Below are positions 15,104-19,816 of a stretch of DNA of 19,816 bases, piece by piece. The stretch comes from RPQK01 sp041946865 (lineage in GTDB: Bacteria > Acidobacteriota > UBA6911 > RPQK01): contig JBHGBF010000078.1 of the NCBI GenBank assembly GCA_041946865.1, positions 1 to 19,816 on the forward strand. The letters run 5' to 3'. Position numbers and translations under genes: made by a program. Under the pieces are notes generated by a model. The model was not told where the DNA came from and made no database searches. It worked only from the letters and a program-made list of their open reading frames with translations. Position 1 is the stretch's first letter; every line of letters begins with the position of its first letter.

Positions 15104-15534
15104 CGTGCATCCTCCTTTACGCTGGCGATCGTTTTCTGAGGCACCGGGCTGACGTCTCTGATTCTCTTGCGCCCGATCACAATGAAAGTCGTCGCGATGA
15201 CGGCCACGATGAGACCCACGAGAAGTGGCCCCAGCCAGTCGGGGAGAACCGCTGCCAGCCCGTACACGGCACTGAGCAGCAGGAAACCGACAGCGTAGAT
15301 ACCGAGTATCAGCCCGGCGCCTAAGACCGCGATCGCCCGCAAGGCCTTTCTGGTCTCCTCGCCAATCTCAGTCCTCGCCAACCGCATTTCCGATCGGATA
15401 ATCTCCTGCACGTTGGTGAAAATGTCCTGCAGGATTTGAGTGACCGACCGTTCCTCGGTTTCCAGCACGACTTCCCGCCCGGTCGGCGTGACTCCCCGGT
15501 CGGTCCGACCACCTGGAACCTTTGGGTCGCTCAT
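15079..15534 (-). CDS. YqjE/DUF1469-type (phage-holin superfamily III) membrane protein
   Basis: The 151-residue product has a charged N-terminal helix (VTQILQDIFTNVQEIIRSEMRLARTEI, about 31-57) followed by two membrane helices at about 68-92 and 100-120, separated by a short turn (LPDW), and a basic C-terminal tail. This is the layout of DUF1469/YqjE proteins, also listed under putative actinobacterial holin-X. In this context it is a stress membrane protein, not a lytic holin, because no endolysin or phage gene is near. The ATG at 15534 has AAAGGAG 10 nt upstream. It is the second gene of the three-gene operon, 26 bp after the YqjD-like gene. Confidence 0.82.
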   Translation of the reverse strand: MSDPKVPGGRTDRGVTPTGREVVLETEERSVTQILQDIFTNVQEIIRSEMRLARTEIGEETRKALRAIAVLGAGLILGIYAVGFLLLSAVYGLAAVLPDWLGPLLVGLIVAVIATTFIVIGRKRIRDVSPVPQKTIASVKEDARWVKDQTK

Positions 15535-15560
15535 ATACTCTGTGCTCCTTTCTCCGGAAT

Positions 15561-16016
15561 TCAGCGTCTGGTGCGGCGAAGCACCTGCCCGAGAAGAAAG
15601 CCTGCGGCGAGGGCGGTGATGAGCGACTGGCCGGGATGCCGTCGCACGAAGTCCTCGACGTCCGCCTGCATGTCGCTAAAGTCGTGTTCTCTCAGGTAGG
15701 TGGCGCTGCGTTCCATACCGCTGGCAACGCTGCGTGCCGCATTGTGCACCCTGTCCCCGCCCGGCAGCCGGTCGGCGGTCTCCTGGACTTTGGAGGCTGC
15801 CTTCTGCAGGCCGCCGGCCGCGGAAACCCGTGCCTGCTCGGCTTTGGTCTTGCCAGTCTCTACGGCTCTGTTCAATTCGCTCCTGGCGCGTGAGCCCATC
15901 TCCGAAGCCCTGCGCTTGGTCTCCTCGATCGTGCCGCTCGCCGTCTGAGCAGCCTGCTCACCGGTCGAACTCGTGCTTTTCGACGTGCGATTGTCGAACG
16001 TGTCCTGATTTGCCAT
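15561..16016 (-). CDS. YqjD/ElaB (DUF883)-like membrane-anchored protein
   Basis: This 151-residue protein is mostly a long hydrophilic helix rich in Ala, Glu, Lys, Arg and Ser (roughly 20-125), ending in a single C-terminal membrane segment (SLITALAAGFLLGQVL, 131-146) and RRTRR. This tail-anchored design with the VRRHPGQSL motif before the helix is that of YqjD/ElaB proteins. In E. coli these are stationary-phase, ribosome-associated inner-membrane proteins. It is the first gene of the operon; the ATG at 16016 has a strong GAAGGAG site. Homology to DUF883 is from architecture and the C-terminal motif; the N-terminal part is low complexity and uninformative. Confidence 0.72.
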   Translation of the reverse strand: MANQDTFDNRTSKSTSSTGEQAAQTASGTIEETKRRASEMGSRARSELNRAVETGKTKAEQARVSAAGGLQKAASKVQETADRLPGGDRVHNAARSVASGMERSATYLREHDFSDMQADVEDFVRRHPGQSLITALAAGFLLGQVLRRTRR

Positions 16017-16304
16017 AAAATCTCCTTCTCTTGAGTCTGCTGATACAGCGAACCGGTCGAATGACCCTCGGAGCGGGAATTGTCACAGGGAAAAGAAACC
16101 AGCCTCATGTCGCCCTGGGGGGCGTCGTCATCCGAACCCTTCAAGTCGCGTCCTGATAGAAAGCAACAACCAATCCGCCTGGCAGGTTGAAAAGTCTCTA
16201 TACCAACATGTTAACTAACGATCTCTTAAATGAAAAGTGAGTGACGCCGTTTCTCCGGGTGGCCCCACACGCCGTCCCACCAGTGCCTTTTGCTGATCTT
16301 GTAA
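16017..16304. promoter_or_regulatory. Divergent intergenic region, stress-operon side
   Basis: This part of the 447-bp divergent gap contains no convincing gene. It should hold the promoter of the YqjD-like operon, but I could not select one -35/-10 pair with confidence. AACATGTT, an 8-bp palindrome near 16206, and an AT-rich patch at about 16195-16245 are the most promoter-like parts. Confidence 0.35.
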
Positions 16305-16442
16305 GTTGTCAATTTGCCTCTTAGGCTAGAGATTAGGGAAACTTTCAACCCTCCCTCTTAGCCTGACGGGCATTGGGAGCCGCTTTCGAGCGGCGCGCGA
16401 GACCCGCTGACTCTAATCCCAGTTCAGGCCTGATTTGACAAC
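16305..16442 (+). ncRNA. Candidate structured leader RNA upstream of the PAS kinase
   Basis: The segment is closed by GTTGTCAA (16305-16312) and TTGACAAC (16435-16442). Inside, AGGCTAGAG (16323-16331) pairs with CTCTTAGCCT (16355-16364, one bulged T). This stem continues after a small internal loop with AGGG (16335-16338)/CCCT (16349-16352), giving 13 base pairs. A second hairpin, GCCGCT-TTCG-AGCGGC (16379-16394), has a stabilising UUCG loop. The closing stem ends 4 nt before the GGGAAGG ribosome site (16447-16453) of the kinase gene. I do not recognise a known riboswitch class. Alternatives are protein-binding inverted repeats or chance pairing. Confidence 0.35.
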
Positions 16443-16463
16443 TCGCGGGAAGGTAAATTCGGG

Positions 16464-18182
16464 GTGAGCCGCACGTCCGTTGAACCAGACGTTGCCTATC
16501 AGACTCTGGTCGAAACCATGTCCTGTGGTGTGCTGGTGGTCGATGCCGAGACGAGCCAGATTTTGTACTGCAATGTTGCTTTCTCGGAGCTGTTCCTCAC
16601 TTCGCCGGCGAATCTGGTGGGGGTCTGCCTGGTGGACTTGCTACGGCCGGAGGACCGCGAGCACCTGTCTTGGCTTCTCAGTCAGGCGACCCGGCGTCCA
16701 GCCAGAGCCCACATCACCCTGATGTCTCCGGCCAGGTCCGTGCTGACTTGTATGTCGTCCGCCCTTCTGCCCGGGGTGAATCCCCCGGCCTTAGGGATTG
16801 TCTTGAGCCCCGCTGTCGCGCTCTTCGAGTCGCCGACGCTGGCCGCGGCGATCCTTGACCAGGCCACCGAGGCGATTGTCCTGTGCGATCGGACCGGGCG
16901 AGTCACTCACGCCAACCTGACAGCCCATCGGCTGGCCGGCCGCGATCCCTGTTCGTTGCCTTTTGAGCAGGCTTTCCCCTTGAAGCGGCCGGTGGCTGGT
17001 TTCGGAATTCAGGCGCCGAGGCTGGAACCGGAGGAAATGTTCTCGTTCTCCGAGCTGTCCGCAGGTCGAGTAGTTCGTGGCATTCATGCCTACCTTCCGG
17101 TTGTCGACCGGAGAATCATGTTATTGCTCAGCGCCGGCCCCATCGGAAACGCACCAGATGAGAACCTGGGGACGGTCATCACGATGACCGACATCAGCCG
17201 TCAAATGGAGGCAGAGAATGCTCTGAGAGCGAGCGAGAACCGATACAGCCAGGTGGTGGAACAGGCAGAAGAGGGCATTTGTCTCTTGGACGCCTCCGGA
17301 GAGATACTGGACGCCAATCCCAGCCTCGGGCGCATCCTGGGATGCTCCTCCGAGCAGCTGATAGGACGGAAAATCAGGGATCTGACGTTCCTGAGCGAGC
17401 TCGAACCGGACCGGCCCCAACTCCAACTGGAGGCCGAACGCCGCACCGTGATCGGCGAGCGTCGCATTCAGCAAACAGATGGGACCCCGCGAACGATCGA
17501 AGGCAGTGCCAAGCTGCTGCTGCCCAACGGCACGCTCCTGCTCATCATCCGCGATATTACCGAGAGGCGCCTGCTCGAGAAAGAGGTCCTTGAGATCAAC
17601 CGGCGCGAGGAACGACGGATAGGCCGGGACCTACACGACCTGCTTGCCCAGCAACTGGCCGGCGTCGGTTTCCTGACCAAAGTGCTCGAACAGAAACTGC
17701 AGTCCAAGGGGCTGGAAGAATCGAAAGACGCGCATCGAATCGGGGAGCTTGTTCGCGAAGCGGTGCTCCAGACCCGGAGCCTCGCCGAAGGTCTCTGCCC
17801 TATCGAGTTCAATGCTGACGGCTTGCCGACCGCCCTACAGGAAATCTGCCGATCTTCGCAGCGGATCTTTGACCTCCAGTGCCGTTTCGTGGCCTCGGAT
17901 TCCCCTGTGCTCGCAGACGAAGCGAGCGCGATGCAGCTGTACCTCATTACCCGTGAGGTATTGAGTGCCTCGAAGCAGGCGGGCGCCCGCCACGTGACAG
18001 TCCGATTGGAAAGCGTCGAGGGCAGGATCAACTTGTGGATTGAGCATGACGGCCAGTCGCAGGGTGCGGAGAAGACCCTCGATATTGTCCGGTACCGAGC
18101 CTCCTTGATCGGCGCCGAGTTGAGTGTCAGGCGCGAGCCCAAGACCGTTCTGGTCCGCTGCACTTTGAAGCATGTGACATGA
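16464..18182 (+). CDS. Triple-PAS sensor kinase, NarL-type (HisKA_3), with degenerate ATPase domain
   Basis: This 572-residue protein lacks clear membrane segments and so is probably cytoplasmic. PAS-like domains are visible at about 10-105, 128-245 and 258-372 (GVLVVDAETSQILYCN, AIVLCDRTGRVTHAN, GICLLDASGEILDAN). HisKA_3 follows at about 383-450 with the phospho-acceptor His391 in RRIGRDLHDLLAQQL. An HATPase_c-like domain spans about 487-572. That last part departs from the family: the N-box reads REVLSASKQAGA, one residue short and without the Asn and His of EALxNAxKHA, and the G1 region reads IEHDGQSQG in place of the usual DDGxGF. ATP hydrolysis may be impaired. No response regulator is adjacent. 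The start is a GTG with GGGAAGG 10 nt upstream; an in-frame ATG lies at 16518. Confidence 0.85.
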   Translation: MSRTSVEPDVAYQTLVETMSCGVLVVDAETSQILYCNVAFSELFLTSPANLVGVCLVDLLRPEDREHLSWLLSQATRRPARAHITLMSPARSVLTCMSSALLPGVNPPALGIVLSPAVALFESPTLAAAILDQATEAIVLCDRTGRVTHANLTAHRLAGRDPCSLPFEQAFPLKRPVAGFGIQAPRLEPEEMFSFSELSAGRVVRGIHAYLPVVDRRIMLLLSAGPIGNAPDENLGTVITMTDISRQMEAENALRASENRYSQVVEQAEEGICLLDASGEILDANPSLGRILGCSSEQLIGRKIRDLTFLSELEPDRPQLQLEAERRTVIGERRIQQTDGTPRTIEGSAKLLLPNGTLLLIIRDITERRLLEKEVLEINRREERRIGRDLHDLLAQQLAGVGFLTKVLEQKLQSKGLEESKDAHRIGELVREAVLQTRSLAEGLCPIEFNADGLPTALQEICRSSQRIFDLQCRFVASDSPVLADEASAMQLYLITREVLSASKQAGARHVTVRLESVEGRINLWIEHDGQSQGAEKTLDIVRYRASLIGAELSVRREPKTVLVRCTLKHVT

Positions 18183-18203
18183 CCGCCCCCGTCTCTACTC
18201 AGA

Positions 18204-18261
18204 ATCCAGGGTCGCCATCGCGTACGGCAGCAGGCTCACCGTTGGCGCTACGTCCCTGGAT
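18204..18261. repeat. Inverted repeat between convergent genes
   Basis: ATCCAGGG (18204-18211) and CCCTGGAT (18254-18261) are perfect 8-bp complements; TCGCC/GGCG inside adds a few more pairs. The right arm overlaps the last codons of the 105-residue gene. No T-run follows. It could help to end the convergent transcripts, but the loop is long and the evidence is thin. Confidence 0.3.
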
Positions 18262-18565
18262 CGAGCTCGAGCAGGACCTCCTCGACCTGGCGTGACTCCA
18301 GTCTCTGGATCTTCTCCAGGCGTTGCGACACCTTCAAAAGCCGGTCCAGATACACGTTCTCGCGCCCCAACCGGCGGGCCTTCCGGTAGTTCTCCTCGAA
18401 AACCTGCCTGATCCGGCCGTACGGGTAGCTCGCAGGCGCCTTCTGCACCAAGGCGTTCTCAACAATCACGTGGATCAACGCAAGTTTGTAGTGGTTCAGA
18501 GCAACGATGAGCCCGATTCCCGAGACCAGGATTACAGTCGCCGCAACGATGGTGGTTCTCTTCAT
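18248..18565 (-). CDS. Small single-pass membrane hypothetical protein (105 aa)
   Basis: No family is recognised. An N-terminal hydrophobic helix (TIVAATVILVSGIGLIVAL, about 4-22) could be an uncleaved signal anchor. It is followed by an amphipathic helical region rich in Arg, Glu and Leu (NYRKARRLGRENVYLDRLL, then SQRLEKIQRLESRQVEEVLLEL), likely coiled coil in the periplasm. The ATG at 18565 is 12 bp after the stop of the 162-residue gene, so the two are probably one operon. Only a weak ribosome site (GGGA) is visible, consistent with translational coupling. It is convergent with the kinase gene. Confidence 0.6.
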   Translation of the reverse strand: MKRTTIVAATVILVSGIGLIVALNHYKLALIHVIVENALVQKAPASYPYGRIRQVFEENYRKARRLGRENVYLDRLLKVSQRLEKIQRLESRQVEEVLLELDPGT

Positions 18566-18577
18566 AGTCCCGTGTAA

Positions 18578-19066
18578 TTAGAGGAGCTTGAGCATTTGGA
18601 AGTAAGAATCGTAGTCGAGCGGAAGCCCGCGCCGGCAGGCATGGCCCACAAGCACGTTGAGGAAGAAAGCGCGTACGCAACGCGGCAAGAGCCTGGTCCG
18701 CCCCGTCCGCCCGTGGGCGTAGGGATGTTTGAAGTAAAACCTGAGGAGGTCCTCCAAGGCCTCGTCGTCGAGCCGCATGGCTTCTCGCAGCGAGAGGTCG
18801 ACGATGCGGCGTGGCCAGCCGCCGACGATAATCGTTCGCGCGTTCAGCTGTTCCTCAATGGCCTCCCTGTTCTCCTCAGCTGCCAGGGCCTTCTTCCCGA
18901 GGAGCGCCAGGGCGTTTGGATAGCTGACGATCTGCGTGTGTACGTTCTCGGCGAGCGTCTGGCAAAAGGCGTAATCCGGGTAGTCCCTGAAAAACTGTCC
19001 GGTCAATTCGGGTACTGACTTGTCGTGAGCCGATTCGCCGATCACCTCTCCCATTTTATCAGGCAT
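18578..19066 (-). CDS. Hypothetical protein (162 aa), divergent from queC
   Basis: I do not recognise this protein. It is predicted soluble and mostly helical, with acidic N-terminal helices (QLNARTIIVGGW, SLREAMRLDDEALEDLLRFYF) and a basic middle (HGRTGRTRLLPRCVR) that may bind nucleic acid or phosphate. There are three cysteines in no recognisable metal motif. The start is ATG 19066; an in-frame ATG at 19054 would shorten it by four residues. Neither has a good ribosome site. Its start is only 17 bp from the queC start on the other strand, so both promoters must overlap in coding sequence or the transcripts have almost no leader. Confidence 0.55.
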   Translation of the reverse strand: MPDKMGEVIGESAHDKSVPELTGQFFRDYPDYAFCQTLAENVHTQIVSYPNALALLGKKALAAEENREAIEEQLNARTIIVGGWPRRIVDLSLREAMRLDDEALEDLLRFYFKHPYAHGRTGRTRLLPRCVRAFFLNVLVGHACRRGLPLDYDSYFQMLKLL

Positions 19067-19068
19067 GC

Positions 19069-19074
19069 TAGAAT
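19069..19074 (+). promoter_or_regulatory. Possible -10 box of queC (leaderless transcript)
   Basis: TAGAAT lies 9 nt before the queC ATG. Used as a -10 element it would start transcription about 2-4 nt before the ATG, and no ribosome site is visible between them. A good -35 was not found, and the sequence lies at the very start of the divergent gene. Treat as tentative. Confidence 0.3.
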
Positions 19075-19083
19075 CAAGTCCGT

Positions 19084-19752
19084 ATGGTGACAGCAGTTTG
19101 CCTGGTCAGCGGCGGGATGGATAGCCTGGTCGCCCTGGCAACGGCCCGGCAAGAAACGTCCGACACCGCTTTGCTCCACGCCAATTACGGGCACTTGACC
19201 GAATCCCGCGAGCTGAAAGCCTTTGCCGATATCGCAGACTACTACGGCTCTTCGAAACGTCTCATCGTTGACATCGGATATCTGCGCGAAATCGGAGGGT
19301 CGGCGCTTACCGACCCTTCCATCGTCCTGCCTCCGGGCCAGGTTCACAGATCGGAAATACCAGTCTCGTACGTCCCTTTCCGAAACGCTCACCTTCTCGC
19401 TATTGCCACCAGTTGGGCGGAAGTCCTGGGTGCCCGGCACATCTACATCGGGGCAGTTGAGGAGGACAGCTCGGGTTATCCCGACTGCCGGGAGTCGTTT
19501 TTTCGGGCTTTTAACCGTGTCATCGGGGAGGGAACGAGGCCGGAAACCCGGATTGAGATCGTCGCTCCGTTGCTACATCTGAGCAAAAAACAGATCGTGG
19601 AGACAGGTACGAGGCTCAAAGTCCCATTTGAGCTGACCTGGTCATGTTACTGCGCTTCGGACCTTGCCTGCGGAAGCTGTGACAGCTGCCTCTTGCGCCT
19701 GAAAGGTTTCTCCGAAGCCGGAATTACGGATCCGATCCCGTACGCACGGTGA
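19084..19752 (+). CDS. queC: 7-cyano-7-deazaguanine (preQ0) synthase
   Basis: QueC converts 7-carboxy-7-deazaguanine, ammonia and ATP to preQ0 in the cytoplasm, the precursor for queuosine in tRNA and for some DNA deazaguanine modifications. The ATP-pyrophosphatase P-loop SGGMDS is at about 9-14, the family motif YVPFRNAHLLAIA at about 95-107, and HIYIGAVEEDSSGYPDCRESFF at about 119-140. The C-terminal zinc site is built from Cys residues in SCYCASDLACGSCDSC (about 188-203), with the expected C-x2-C-x2-C ending. At 222 residues it is full length. The ATG at 19084 starts just before the first beta strand. No queD, queE or queF is in the window; the 64 bases after the stop hold no visible gene. 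Confidence 0.95.
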   Translation: MVTAVCLVSGGMDSLVALATARQETSDTALLHANYGHLTESRELKAFADIADYYGSSKRLIVDIGYLREIGGSALTDPSIVLPPGQVHRSEIPVSYVPFRNAHLLAIATSWAEVLGARHIYIGAVEEDSSGYPDCRESFFRAFNRVIGEGTRPETRIEIVAPLLHLSKKQIVETGTRLKVPFELTWSCYCASDLACGSCDSCLLRLKGFSEAGITDPIPYAR

Positions 19753-19816
19753 AGTGACCGGCACTGGACTTTGGCGAAAATAAACAGATGTGTGAACGTT
19801 TTTTACGCCGAAGGCG

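Noticed and set aside
15079..15534. Phage holin, suggesting a prophage or lysis cassette
   Set aside because: The family label includes holins, but the neighbours are YqjD-like and DUF3618 proteins and no endolysin, tail or integrase gene is present.
17468..18163. A 231-codon minus-strand open frame
   Set aside because: Antisense to the kinase gene; Ser/Arg-rich shadow. It was checked because it covers the degenerate ATPase region, but overprinting is not supported by any motif.
19084..19752. queC as part of a defence or DNA-modification island
   Set aside because: QueC-like enzymes occur in such systems, but no transglycosylase, nuclease or cyclase gene is in the window; the protein looks like standard preQ0 synthase.

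Overview
The window comes from a moderately GC-rich bacterial chromosome. Gene style suggests a free-living Gram-negative of the Acidobacteriota type. The pointers are a sigma factor coupled to a FecR-type membrane anti-sigma protein, AsmA-like and YqjD/YqjE-like envelope proteins, paired ABC-2 exporters, and palindromes placed behind stop codons. No rRNA, tRNA or marker gene is present, so the phylum is a low-confidence inference. I see no prophage, transposase, CRISPR array or tRNA.

Layout. (1) 1-2850: two small unrecognised genes, a TerB/DUF533-type gene and a GYF plus AIM24 fusion, closed by a 78-bp palindrome. (2) 2917-5457: otsA (trehalose-6-phosphate synthase) and a LacD-type aldolase in a tight two-gene operon. 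(3) 5539-9608, minus strand: four overlapping ABC exporter genes (ATPase, permease, ATPase, permease), followed by a zinc-ribbon/DUF2007 protein. (4) 9671-13128, minus strand: a sigma-70-family regulator translationally coupled to an 873-residue zinc-finger/TM/FecR/DUF3352-like protein. A copy of the same palindromic repeat family lies at each end of this locus. (5) 13134-14261, minus strand: an AsmA/DUF748-like envelope protein with a recognisable promoter overlapped by a perfect 16-bp palindrome. (6) 14327-16016: a cluster of hairpins ending in an intrinsic terminator, then a three-gene minus-strand operon of small membrane stress proteins (YqjD/DUF883-like, YqjE/DUF1469-like, DUF3618). (7) 16017-18182: a 447-bp divergent intergenic region with a strongly foldable segment just upstream of the start of a triple-PAS NarL-type sensor kinase whose ATPase domain looks degenerate. 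(8) 18248-19752: two small unrecognised minus-strand genes, and divergently from them queC (preQ0 synthase), possibly leaderless.

The common theme is envelope and stress physiology: osmoprotectant synthesis, exporters, sigma/anti-sigma signalling, membrane-anchored stress proteins and a PAS sensor. The least explained parts are the candidate structured RNA before the kinase, the paired palindromic elements around the sigma/FecR locus, the hairpin cluster near 14.4 kb, and the kinase that keeps its phospho-acceptor His but lacks the usual ATP-binding residues. All pairings, promoters and domain calls were made by eye; no searches or folding programs were run.
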